64,000 nt of DNA from Bacteroidota bacterium (GTDB lineage Bacteria > Bacteroidota > Bacteroidia > Chitinophagales > Chitinophagaceae), in contig VGFP01000003.1 of assembly GCA_016868855.1 (NCBI GenBank), forward strand, positions 186,001 to 250,000, written 5' to 3'. Within the stretch, counting starts at the first letter, position 1. Every line of letters begins with the position of its first letter. The notes beneath the pieces were generated by a model. The model ran no database searches, had not been told where the DNA came from, and saw nothing but the letters and a program-made list of their open reading frames with translations. This document shows, one piece after another, positions 45,628 to 56,122 of this stretch. The translations under genes and the position numbers were made by a program.

Positions 45628-47703
45628 TTAAAAATTAAATTGTAAGTCTAAATACCCAACCCTGCCAGGATTACCGGGAAGATGGATGATGTCTTTGTAA
45701 TTGAAAACATTGTCAACTCCCGCCATCAATTTGATCCGTTGTCTGATTTGAATGCCTGCACTGACATTCAATTTTACATATCCTCTTGCAAATTCATCAT
45801 TGCGGTTGATCAAACCGTTTCCGTCCATATCCATGGTTCCCCATCTTCCTCTGTATATGATTCGACTTGTAGCGAAGAAACCTTTTGGATTTTCATAAAA
45901 CAACTTCAAGTTGCCGCTGTGTTTGGATCTAAATGGGAGTCCGCCATAATCATTCAACCCCATTCTTGAAACCAAATTGTTTGATGCACTTCTCTGAAAT
46001 ACTTGTCCACGCTTGATTGCAACGGTTACATCTTTGTCGGCCGTAAATAAATACTGATAGCCTGCCTGGATGTTCAATGTATTGCTGATCTGTTGGGATA
46101 CATTGATTTCAGCACCTTGTGTGAGTGCTCTTTTCAAATTGAAATAACTGTAAATCTGTCCCCTGTTTTTCTTAAAGGCAATCACATCCGTTACAATCAT
46201 ATTGGATAAGTCATTCCTGAAAATATTCAGGTTCACATGGAGATTGTTGGGATGTACATATTTGATTCCGAAATTGAGTCCGCCTGATGTTTCAGGTTTC
46301 AGGATGGAAAGATTTGAGAACATGTCAGTTGTTTGCTCCAGCAATTGGGCGTCCGACATCCTCTTGATTTCAGTTGCTGCAACTTCCGTTCCAAAAACAG
46401 CATATGCACCTGCAGCAAGGTTGGTGAAATTCAGGTACAATTGCCTAAAGTCAGGAGCCTTGAAACCTCTTCCATAAGATGCATTGAAATTCAATCGCTG
46501 ATTGAGTTTGAATTGAAATGAAAGCTTGGGACTCAAAACCGATGCGTATGCTTTGTTGGCATCGAATCTTGCACCTCCAATGATGGTAAATCTTTCGCTT
46601 ATAGCATGCTCATGTTGAACAAAGGAGTAAATAATTTGGTTCTGGCGGGTGGTTGATAAACTATCATACCGATTGGAGCTCACTTGCTCCTTGATGATGC
46701 CTGCTCCGAGTGTCAAAGTTGAATGTTGGGTTGGATGGAAATCGGTTTGTTGTTCAAGGCGTGCAAACAATTGGTTGAACTTGTCATTGTAAGAACCATA
46801 TGCATCTTTCACATCCAATTGCTGCATTGCATCAAATCCGGTGATGTATCCACGCAAAACCGATTTAATTTTTTTATCTACCTGGTACTGTAAATAAGGA
46901 GTGAAATTGTACTCCTGGTTTTTCTCAAATCCTTTTGAAACAATGGTATTGCCTAGGTTATGAACAGCAATGCTGTTATCGATGTGTGAAGTATTGAAAC
47001 GCATACCAGTTCCAGCTTTCCATCGATCTGAAATGCGATTATGGAGATTCAGTTGATGGGCCGACTTCCAAAAAGGCTCCACTGTTTTTTGGATTGCGAA
47101 AGGCTTGAGGCTGTAACCTTCAGACCTGTTGTAATTGGATGCAATTTGAATATCGGTATTTTTAAATCTGCGCGAAACATTGATCGCACCATCGATGCTT
47201 CCAAATCTTCCGTATCGAATGCTGGCATCTGTTTTATGTTGACCTGCACGATCTGTGACGATGTTGATGACACCGCCCATCGCTTCAGAACCATACAAGC
47301 TTGAGGATGGCCCTTTGATGATTTCAATTTTCCTGATATTTCGGATGGTGATCCTAGAAAGATCAAGCACACCCCCTGTTCTACCAATCAATGGCTCTCC
47401 ATCCAACAAAACAAGTGTGTACTCAGAAGAGAGTCCCTGCATTTGAATCCCTCTTCCAAAATTATCGGTGATCACCAGTCCCGTCTGTTCAGCCAGGATA
47501 TCATTCAATCGCAATGAGCCGCTCTGGTACATTGTTTTGTTGACGATCAGCGAAACAGGAATGGCCAGATTCCCCATGATTCTGGGTGTTCTGGTGGCAG
47601 TCACAACAACCTCATTCAATGAAGCATTGAAGATGGAGTCGGTGTTGGTTTGAGAGAAACCTGCTAGCGGAAAAAAGGAGATCGATAGAAGAAAGCGCCA
47701 CAT
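45628..47703 (-). CDS. TonB-dependent outer-membrane receptor (HmuR-like)
   Basis: A 691-residue outer-membrane protein. The start is ATG 47703, giving a signal peptide (MWRFLLSISFFPLAGFSQ). Next come the TonB-box-like NEVVVTATRTPR, a plug domain (LNDILAEQTGLVITDN, LYGSEAMGGVINIVT) and a 22-strand barrel ending in YLDLQFNF with the terminal aromatic. No CarboxypepD-like N-terminal extension is seen, so this is not SusC type. With HmuY directly downstream and an AraC regulator upstream, heme or another iron compound is the likely ligand. Confidence 0.9.
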   Translation of the reverse strand: MWRFLLSISFFPLAGFSQTNTDSIFNASLNEVVVTATRTPRIMGNLAIPVSLIVNKTMYQSGSLRLNDILAEQTGLVITDNFGRGIQMQGLSSEYTLVLLDGEPLIGRTGGVLDLSRITIRNIRKIEIIKGPSSSLYGSEAMGGVINIVTDRAGQHKTDASIRYGRFGSIDGAINVSRRFKNTDIQIASNYNRSEGYSLKPFAIQKTVEPFWKSAHQLNLHNRISDRWKAGTGMRFNTSHIDNSIAVHNLGNTIVSKGFEKNQEYNFTPYLQYQVDKKIKSVLRGYITGFDAMQQLDVKDAYGSYNDKFNQLFARLEQQTDFHPTQHSTLTLGAGIIKEQVSSNRYDSLSTTRQNQIIYSFVQHEHAISERFTIIGGARFDANKAYASVLSPKLSFQFKLNQRLNFNASYGRGFKAPDFRQLYLNFTNLAAGAYAVFGTEVAATEIKRMSDAQLLEQTTDMFSNLSILKPETSGGLNFGIKYVHPNNLHVNLNIFRNDLSNMIVTDVIAFKKNRGQIYSYFNLKRALTQGAEINVSQQISNTLNIQAGYQYLFTADKDVTVAIKRGQVFQRSASNNLVSRMGLNDYGGLPFRSKHSGNLKLFYENPKGFFATSRIIYRGRWGTMDMDGNGLINRNDEFARGYVKLNVSAGIQIRQRIKLMAGVDNVFNYKDIIHLPGNPGRVGYLDLQFNF

Positions 47704-47787
47704 ACATGAAAAATCAGGTGCAATATTCGAACGATCGACATTCACCATCATCATGGAAATGTCACAAATCATCTTACTGCATAATTA

Positions 47788-47803
47788 TGACAGTAGAGTG
47801 ACA
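47788..47803. promoter_or_regulatory. Candidate operator: direct repeat TGACA-N6-TGACA
   Basis: Two TGACA copies at 47788-47792 and 47799-47803, an 11 bp period that places both on one face of the helix. They lie in the 107 bp between the AraC gene and the receptor gene, about 85-100 bp upstream of the receptor start. AraC proteins often bind such direct repeats. Confidence 0.35.
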
Positions 47804-47810
47804 AAGTGAA

Positions 47811-48746
47811 TTACTTTACAAGCAACTCACAGGGTTTGAGTCCCGTGTGTTTTTTAAATGCAGTAGAAAAATGTGAGATGGATGAATATCCCAGCATGGC
47901 AGAGACTTCAGAGACAGAAAGTCCTTTTTCATAAAGCAAATACCTCGCGTGCTCCATGCGCTGGTCCTGATAAAAGTCAAAGATGGTGGTGCCGAACATC
48001 ACCTTGAATCCTTTTTTTAGGTAGCATTCGTTGATGGCGACTTTTCTGCTCAATTCTTTGATCGTGATTGGATCTCCAATGTGTTGGAGAAGAATTTCAC
48101 GTGCATGGATGATCTTTTCACGCTCCTCATGATACGCCAGAAACTTACAAGCAGGGACTTCTTCTTCCTGCATGGTATTCATGGATTCCAATGTGTACAA
48201 GAGAAGTATTTGTGTTTGTGCGTTGATGAAAATATTTTCAACGGCATCGGCATACCGATGATTGAGAATAGAGTCAATCGTATGACGGATTCTTCCATTG
48301 ATGAGAACGGGTCGGCTGAAACTGTGTTGGTATTTGAATTTCAGCAAAGCATTCAACTCGCTGTTCTTGTTTTCAGATTTGATCAGGTTGTTGAGGTGTA
48401 CTGGCTCAAAGCGAAACCTCAGCTCATCCATCGTACCCGTCTGCTCCACGCACTGAGCGTTGGGATTCAATTTACATTCCTCACAATTCACAACAGGTTC
48501 ACTGCAATATGTTCTTCCTCCCACACAAAAAGAAAGGGATAAAAAACGCTTTTCCTCGTTGGGATCGTAATGATAAGTAAGGGTCCCCTGGTCGTTGACC
48601 GACATGGAAGGTTGAACCTTGCGGCGATGAATTTCCAGGTGCCATGAACCGGGTATGTCTTTTCGCTTGGAAAAAATCAGTGGCAAGTCGTCGAAACGTG
48701 ACTTTTCAGCCATCAAAACCTTGGAAAGTTCAGTTTTAGGGGTCAT
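47811..48746 (-). CDS. AraC-family regulator with a cysteine cluster
   Basis: A 311-residue regulator. The C-terminal 100 residues form the AraC double helix-turn-helix (LSRKVAINECYLKKGFKVMFG; SVSEVSAMLGYSSISHFSTAFKKHTG). The N-terminal sensor part has five cysteines in the order C-x6-C-x6-C-x2-C-x7-C (SFC, TYC, VNC, EEC, AQC), about residues 90-115, which could bind a metal or iron-sulfur cluster. The start is ATG 48746, 7 nt after its promoter box; longer upstream reading is unlikely. Just upstream of the TonB receptor and hmuY on the same strand, it probably controls heme/iron uptake in response to iron or redox state. Confidence 0.88.
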   Translation of the reverse strand: MTPKTELSKVLMAEKSRFDDLPLIFSKRKDIPGSWHLEIHRRKVQPSMSVNDQGTLTYHYDPNEEKRFLSLSFCVGGRTYCSEPVVNCEECKLNPNAQCVEQTGTMDELRFRFEPVHLNNLIKSENKNSELNALLKFKYQHSFSRPVLINGRIRHTIDSILNHRYADAVENIFINAQTQILLLYTLESMNTMQEEEVPACKFLAYHEEREKIIHAREILLQHIGDPITIKELSRKVAINECYLKKGFKVMFGTTIFDFYQDQRMEHARYLLYEKGLSVSEVSAMLGYSSISHFSTAFKKHTGLKPCELLVK

Positions 48747-48753
48747 CGGTGAA

Positions 48754-48761
48754 CAAAGATA
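48754..48761 (-). promoter_or_regulatory. Promoter -7 box TATCTTTG for the AraC regulator
   Basis: Exact TAnnTTTG on the minus strand, 7 nt before the AraC gene ATG; no clear -33. Confidence 0.4.
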
Positions 48762-48829
48762 AAGGCATACAACAACCTGCACTAAAAATGGATCAAAAAA
48801 CCGCGTTAAATATGTGGAAATCATCTTAA

Positions 48830-50902
<2,073 letters not shown>

Positions 50903-50934
50903 TGTATATTTAATCAACCATAAATTAAATCGCC

Positions 50935-51141
50935 ATGTCAAACCCACATGCAATTACAGCCTACAATGTAAAAACCAAAGAAAAAAATGTACCCATGCAG
51001 GATGCTGTTGTCAGCAAAACGGAAAGAGGTGGATACATTGCAAAAGGCCACGATGGAAAGGGAAACAAGCTGACCTCTCTCTTGAGTGAAGCAAAAGCCC
51101 TCGCTGCTATCGAAGCCGGAACAGCAAAAAAAGGTTGGTAA
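50935..51141 (+). CDS. Small conserved-looking hypothetical protein
   Basis: A 68-residue basic soluble protein, 32 bp after gyrB. It has no signal peptide, membrane segment or cysteine. It reads as a small beta-alpha unit: TAYNVKTKEKNVPM, a KTERGGYIAKGHDGKGNKL glycine-rich turn, then an alanine-rich helix (SEAKALAAIEAGTAKKGW). An A-rich stretch precedes the ATG and a good terminator follows, so it is probably a real gene cotranscribed with gyrB. I do not recognise the family; the turn-rich form could suit nucleic acid binding, but this is speculation. Confidence 0.7.
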   Translation: MSNPHAITAYNVKTKEKNVPMQDAVVSKTERGGYIAKGHDGKGNKLTSLLSEAKALAAIEAGTAKKGW

Positions 51142-51160
51142 TTCATCCATAAGCTATAAT

Positions 51161-51188
51161 AAAAGGCGGGTCAATACCCGTCTTTTTT
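51161..51188. terminator. Bidirectional Rho-independent terminator
   Basis: Arms AAAAGGCGGGT and ACCCGTCTTTT (one G-U pair) around a CAAT loop, followed by T's. It ends the gyrB/68-residue unit and can also serve the convergent SUI1 gene, whose stop lies in the T tract. Confidence 0.88.
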
Positions 51189-51516
51189 ATTTTACACCAA
51201 AACTATTTTTTCGCAACCATTGAGTTGCCTTTTCCCGCTGATCACCTTGCAATATGATTTCACCCTCCTTAGCAGATCCGCCTGTACCACAGTGATTCTT
51301 CAGTTTTTTTCCAAGTTCCTCGAGATCGTGCTCCTTTCCAATAAATCCCAAAACAACCGTCACTGTTTTCCCTGCACGGTGCTTTGTCTCTAAGCTGACC
51401 CTTAGACGTTGTTCAGAAGGTAAAAGCGTTACAAGCTCTTCGGCTTCTTCGTTCAATTGAAAATGGGGATCAGTACTGTAGACAAATGCAGAACCTGACT
51501 TGTTTTTCTTTGACAT
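51187..51516 (-). CDS. SUI1/YciH-family translation factor
   Basis: A 109-residue protein with a C-terminal SUI1/eIF1 fold: RLRVSLETKHRAGKTVTVVLGF, then LGKKLKNHCGTGGSAKEGEIILQGDQ, which is the conserved glycine-rich core. eIF1 guards start-codon selection in eukaryotes, and bacterial YciH can affect initiation complexes in vitro, but its physiological role is unclear. A single gene between gyrB and gpmI. No exact promoter box was found upstream. Confidence 0.93.
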   Translation of the reverse strand: MSKKNKSGSAFVYSTDPHFQLNEEAEELVTLLPSEQRLRVSLETKHRAGKTVTVVLGFIGKEHDLEELGKKLKNHCGTGGSAKEGEIILQGDQREKATQWLRKNSFGVK

Positions 51517-51566
51517 AAGCTGCTTCTAATAACAGTTTCACAAAATGAATATACATGTAAATAAAG

Positions 51567-51574
51567 TAAATTTG
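51567..51574 (+). promoter_or_regulatory. Promoter-like -7 box TAAATTTG just before gpmI
   Basis: Exact TAnnTTTG ending 4 nt before the gpmI ATG. If functional, transcription would begin at or inside the start codon (leaderless). Confidence 0.35.
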
Positions 51575-51578
51575 AAGC

Positions 51579-53111
51579 ATGAAAAACAGAAAATGTATCC
51601 TGGTGATCATGGATGGTTGGGGAAAGGGAAATGTTGCCTCCAGCGATGCCATCCAACATGCACATGTGCCATTCGTTTCATCACTGTACAATCAATACCC
51701 ACATACAACGCTTACTACCTGTGGTGAATTGGTTGGACTCCCAGAAGGACAAATGGGAAACAGCGAAGTGGGACATCTGAATTTAGGCGCTGGAAGAATT
51801 GTATACCAGGAATTGCAGAGAATCAATGTTGCCATCAAAAATGGATCTTTTCTGAAGAACGAAGTATTGCTCTCAGCTATACATTATGCGCTGAAAAAAA
51901 ATAAAAAATTACATCTCCTCGGACTCGTAAGTGATGGTGGAGTCCATTCACACAGTTCGCACCTAAAAGCCATCACAGACCTGTGTAAACAAGAGGGACT
52001 CTCCAAAGTATTTATACATGCCTTTACCGATGGAAGAGATACTGATCCTAAAAGCGGACTCGATTTTATCAAAGACCTTGAAAGTCATATTGCAACCTCC
52101 ACTGGTAAAATAGCTACCATCATAGGAAGATACTATGCGATGGACCGTGACAAAAGATGGGAAAGGGTAAAATTGGCTTATGATGCAATGGTAAAAGGTG
52201 TTGGCGAATCTTCAACCAATGCAGTTGATGCCATCCAACAATCATATACAGAAAACATTACCGACGAATTCATCAAACCCATCATACTTTCAGATAAAAA
52301 CAATCAACCTCTTGCAAAGATTGAAGAAGGAGATGCAGTCATTTGTTTCAATTTCAGAACAGACAGATGCCGGGAAATCACCGAAGTGCTTACACAAAAA
52401 GATTTTCAGGAATTTAACATGCATAAACTGGGACTCGAATATATTACCATGACCGAGTACGACAGCACTTTCAAACACGTGCATGTAGTTTTCAACAACG
52501 ACAACCTCACGCATACGTTGGGGGAAGTACTAGAACAACATGGAAAAAAACAGATCAGAATTGCAGAAACAGAAAAATATCCCCACGTTACATTCTTTTT
52601 CAGTGGAGGAAGAGAAGTGCCTTTTGAAGGCGAAAGCAGGATCATGGCAGCATCACCCAAAGTGGCAACCTATGATTTGCAACCGGAAATGAGTGCAATT
52701 GAACTCACTGATAAAATTGTTCCTGAGATAGAGCAACAGTCAGCTGATTTCATTTGCTTGAACTATGCCAATGCAGATATGGTTGGACATACAGGAGTAT
52801 GGCCGGCTGTAGTGAAGGCGGTTGAAACAGTAGATCAATGTGTGAAAAGAGTTGTAGAAGCCTCATTGGATAATGGATATACAGTATTTCTGACTGCAGA
52901 TCATGGCAATGCAGACTATATGAAAAATGAAGATGGCAGTCCCAATACAGCCCACAGCCTGAATCCAGTTCCGCTTTTTATCATTGACAAAGAATGGAAA
53001 GGAAAAATACATGCTGGGAAATTAGGTGACATCGCTCCAACCATCCTCACATTCATGGGCATCCCCATCCCATCCGAAATGACTGGTGAAGTACTGATAG
53101 AACATGCGTAA
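51579..53111 (+). CDS. gpmI: 2,3-bisphosphoglycerate-independent phosphoglycerate mutase
   Basis: Interconverts 3- and 2-phosphoglycerate in glycolysis using two Mn ions. The 510-residue alkaline-phosphatase-superfamily enzyme has the N-terminal metal Asp in VIMDGWG, the catalytic Ser in MGNSEVGHLNLGAGR, HAFTDGRDTDP in the transferase insert, and the late metal sites NYANADMVGHTG and LTADHGNAD. Standard length. Start ATG 51579. Its last 8 bp overlap the start of the following TonB receptor gene, so the two are transcribed together. Confidence 0.97.
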   Translation: MKNRKCILVIMDGWGKGNVASSDAIQHAHVPFVSSLYNQYPHTTLTTCGELVGLPEGQMGNSEVGHLNLGAGRIVYQELQRINVAIKNGSFLKNEVLLSAIHYALKKNKKLHLLGLVSDGGVHSHSSHLKAITDLCKQEGLSKVFIHAFTDGRDTDPKSGLDFIKDLESHIATSTGKIATIIGRYYAMDRDKRWERVKLAYDAMVKGVGESSTNAVDAIQQSYTENITDEFIKPIILSDKNNQPLAKIEEGDAVICFNFRTDRCREITEVLTQKDFQEFNMHKLGLEYITMTEYDSTFKHVHVVFNNDNLTHTLGEVLEQHGKKQIRIAETEKYPHVTFFFSGGREVPFEGESRIMAASPKVATYDLQPEMSAIELTDKIVPEIEQQSADFICLNYANADMVGHTGVWPAVVKAVETVDQCVKRVVEASLDNGYTVFLTADHGNADYMKNEDGSPNTAHSLNPVPLFIIDKEWKGKIHAGKLGDIAPTILTFMGIPIPSEMTGEVLIEHA

Positions 53112-55419
53112 ACTTTCAATTTATATAGGAAAATATGCATGTATTTTTCTGCTTGTAATCGGAGTGCGCATTGTACATGCACAATCAAAAACCGATAGCA
53201 TTTTTCAATCTAAAGAGTTGGATGAGGTTGTGATATCTGGCAGCAAATTTGCAGAAAAGAAAAAAAATATTGTGCAACGGATTGACATCATCCAAGCAAA
53301 AACAATTGCCAAAAACAATGTTCAAAACATGGGCGACTTGCTGGCTTCCACTGGCAATATATTTGTTCAAAAAAGTCAACAGGGTGGTAGCAGTCCCGTC
53401 ATCAGAGGATTCGAAGCCAGCAGGGTTTTATTGATTGTTGACGGTGTTCGCATGAACAATTTAATCTATCGGTCGGGGCACCTGCAGAATATAATTACAG
53501 TTGATCAGAACATGCTTGAAAGGGTTGAGATATTGAACGGACCCGCATCAACACTCTATGGCAGCGATGCATTGGGAGGGGCAGTGCACATGATTTCAAA
53601 AAAACCCATCCTCGCTGCTGATACAAGCAAATCAATCTTCAAGGCAAATGCATTTGCAAGATACTCCTCTGCCAATCAAGAACAAACCCTTCATGCAGAT
53701 ATCAATGTCGGTGGAAAAAAATTCGCATCCCTTTCCAGCTTTACCTACAGCAACTTTGGAGATGTGAGAATAGGGTCGAAGGACAAAAAAGGATTTGAAA
53801 ATTTCGGAACCAGACCGCTTTATGTAGAGCCATATAGCACAGAGAGGCCTTATGATACCATCGTTCGAAATATGAATGTGCGCATTCAAAAATTTACCGG
53901 ATACAAACAGTTTGACTTCACACAGAAAATCTTGTTTCAACCGAATGAATCCATCAATCATACACTGAATTTTCAACTGTCTACTTCTTCCGATGTTCCC
54001 AGGTATGATCGTTTGCAGGATACCAAAAATGGTCTGCTGCGGTTCGCATCCTGGTATTATGGTCCGCAAGAAAGAAAATTGATCTCCTACCAGTTGAACA
54101 TCAAAAGTAAAAAGGGGCCATTCGAAGAGTATAGAGCTACTGCCAGCTATCAGGATGTTGAAGAAAGTAGAATTACAAGAGAGTATAAAAGATATGATCG
54201 ATTGGACACAAGAATGGAGCGGGTTAAAGTAGCCGGTTTGATTGTTGACGCAGTTAAAAAATTCAAGAAAGATGAAATTACAACCGGCATTGATCTTCAA
54301 GCAAATGATCTCTCCTCTACTGCCAACAGAAAAAACAACCTTACGAATGAAATTTCCAAATTAGATACCAGATATCCTGATGGAAAAAATAACATGAATT
54401 ATGCTGCCATTTACACACAGCATATTCATAAATTCATCCCCAATAAACTGATCTTGAATGATGGACTCAGATTCCAATTTGTTTCACTGAGATCGAGCAT
54501 TCTGGATAATTCATTTTTCAGACTTCCTGTTATAGAGGCACGTCAGGACAATTCATCTCTCACAGGAAATATCGGCATCGCTTACCAACCCGGCTCCAAG
54601 ACATCTGTCAAATTCGGATTTGCAAGCGGATTCAGGGTTCCCAATATCGATGACCTCAGTAAAATCTTTGAATCCAACACTGCAGCAAGACAAGTGGTCA
54701 TTCCGAATACAAAAATCAAACCTGAATATACCAACAGCCTCGACCTGTCCTTCAATCAGCGGATTTCGAATTTTGCAACAATGGAAGGATCGCTGTTTTA
54801 CACGCAATTTTCCAATGCCATTGTAAAAGCCCCCTTCCAGTTAAATGGCCAAGATTCTATTGACTACTATGGAATCAGAGCAGGAGTCATGGCGAACCAA
54901 AACGTTAACCGCGCTAGCATCAGAGGACTCAATCTCATGCTGACCATTCAGTTCAATAAGCAGCTTTCCATGGTCAGCAGCTTCAATACCATCAAGGGTG
55001 CATTCCAATTGAACAGCAATATTCCCTCCACTGTTTTTGAACTTCAATCAAACAATACCTATGCATTGGTTAAAAGAAATGTAAACAGCAAACCACTGGA
55101 TCATACTCCGCCTAACTATGGAAAAGTTTCAATTCAGTATGAGTCTGAACATTTGTTTGCAGAATTTTTTATGATGTACAATGGATGGAAGAAACTGGAT
55201 CAATACAATCCAGATGGAGAGGATAATCCTCAGTATGCAACACCCGTTGGGAGTCCGTCTTGGCAAACCCTCAACTTTCGAATGGCTTATGATATCAACC
55301 CAAAATTGAAAATTCAATTTGCCATGGAGAATATGCTGGATATAAATTACAGGTATTTTGCATCTGGATTTTCTGCTCCAGGCAGAAATGCGGTCATCAG
55401 TCTAAGAAGCTCCTTGTAA
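53104..55419 (+). CDS. TonB-dependent receptor, heme/hemoglobin-receptor-like
   Basis: A 771-residue outer-membrane receptor. Signal peptide (YACIFLLVIGVRIVHAQ), TonB-box-like DEVVISGSKF, plug with SSPVIRGFEASRVLLIVDGVRMNN and LYGSDALGGAVHMISKK, then a 22-strand barrel. The end MENMLDINYRYFASGFSAPGRNAVISLRSSL follows the form of hemoglobin/heme/transferrin receptors (FASGI.APGRN type). The ligand is thus probably heme or a heme protein, by family similarity only. The ATG lies inside the gpmI 3' end, an odd pairing of glycolytic and uptake genes that may give coupled expression. Confidence 0.9.
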   Translation: MRKLSIYIGKYACIFLLVIGVRIVHAQSKTDSIFQSKELDEVVISGSKFAEKKKNIVQRIDIIQAKTIAKNNVQNMGDLLASTGNIFVQKSQQGGSSPVIRGFEASRVLLIVDGVRMNNLIYRSGHLQNIITVDQNMLERVEILNGPASTLYGSDALGGAVHMISKKPILAADTSKSIFKANAFARYSSANQEQTLHADINVGGKKFASLSSFTYSNFGDVRIGSKDKKGFENFGTRPLYVEPYSTERPYDTIVRNMNVRIQKFTGYKQFDFTQKILFQPNESINHTLNFQLSTSSDVPRYDRLQDTKNGLLRFASWYYGPQERKLISYQLNIKSKKGPFEEYRATASYQDVEESRITREYKRYDRLDTRMERVKVAGLIVDAVKKFKKDEITTGIDLQANDLSSTANRKNNLTNEISKLDTRYPDGKNNMNYAAIYTQHIHKFIPNKLILNDGLRFQFVSLRSSILDNSFFRLPVIEARQDNSSLTGNIGIAYQPGSKTSVKFGFASGFRVPNIDDLSKIFESNTAARQVVIPNTKIKPEYTNSLDLSFNQRISNFATMEGSLFYTQFSNAIVKAPFQLNGQDSIDYYGIRAGVMANQNVNRASIRGLNLMLTIQFNKQLSMVSSFNTIKGAFQLNSNIPSTVFELQSNNTYALVKRNVNSKPLDHTPPNYGKVSIQYESEHLFAEFFMMYNGWKKLDQYNPDGEDNPQYATPVGSPSWQTLNFRMAYDINPKLKIQFAMENMLDINYRYFASGFSAPGRNAVISLRSSL

Positions 55420-55513
55420 ATCAATATTTTATGATAAACCATCTTCCAACACATTGTTGATAGAGAGATGTTAGGAAAAAGTCTTACATTCAATACAGGA
55501 ACTTTTATAGGGT

Positions 55514-56092
55514 ATGACAGAAGAGATATTGATTCTAGGCTGCCAACAAAAAAATCCACAAGCACAACAGGAATTGTACCAGCGTTACAGTCCCAAGATG
55601 CTGACTGTTTGCTATCGATATGCGAAGTCCAGAGAAGATGCAGAAGATATGCTTCAGGAAGGTTTCATCAAAGTATTTACCCAAATCAACCAATTTGAAC
55701 AACGAGGCTCCCTGGAAGGATGGATTTTAAGAACAATTGTTCATACATGCATCAACCAACTGAAAAAATATAAAAAATTTACCGAGCATGTTGACTTGCT
55801 TCATGCAGAATCGCTGATCAGCAATGAAGATAATTTGTCGAGCATGTTGCAGGCAAAACAAATCATAGAGTGCATCAGACAGCTTCCTATTGGCTATAGA
55901 ACTGTATTGAACCTGTATGCATTGGAAGGATATTCTCACCGTGAAATTGGAAGATTATTAGACATTGAAGAAAGCACCAGCAGATCTCAATATACAAGAG
56001 CAAAAATGATGCTGGAAGATATTCTTGTGAAGAAGAATATCATGCAACCTAAAAAAGAAAAAAGCAAATGGCTTGTTCCAGTAAATGGATAG
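55514..56092 (+). CDS. ECF-type RNA polymerase sigma factor
   Basis: A 192-residue sigma-70 family protein with region 2 (residues about 8-80: LYQRYSPKMLTVCYRYAKSREDAEDMLQEGFIKVF) and region 4 (about 115-170: LPIGYRTVLNLYALEGYSHREIGRLLDIEESTSRSQYTRAK), plus a basic tail of about 20 residues. Region 3 is absent, as in ECF sigma factors. The next gene, 30 bp downstream, encodes a membrane protein with a cytoplasmic N-terminus in place of an ordinary anti-sigma factor. The regulon is unknown. No promoter box was found upstream; the gene could autoregulate its own non-standard promoter. Confidence 0.93.
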   Translation: MTEEILILGCQQKNPQAQQELYQRYSPKMLTVCYRYAKSREDAEDMLQEGFIKVFTQINQFEQRGSLEGWILRTIVHTCINQLKKYKKFTEHVDLLHAESLISNEDNLSSMLQAKQIIECIRQLPIGYRTVLNLYALEGYSHREIGRLLDIEESTSRSQYTRAKMMLEDILVKKNIMQPKKEKSKWLVPVNG

Positions 56093-56122
56093 TGTCTTTG
56101 CTTGTTGAAAATAGATGTGTTA

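Noticed and set aside
53632-54300. A 222-codon antisense open frame inside the second TonB receptor.
   Set aside because: No start context or recognisable motif; the receptor on the other strand is certain.
55468-55698. An overlapping open frame at the start of the ECF sigma gene.
   Set aside because: It has no motif, and the overlapping frame encodes clear sigma regions 2 and 4.
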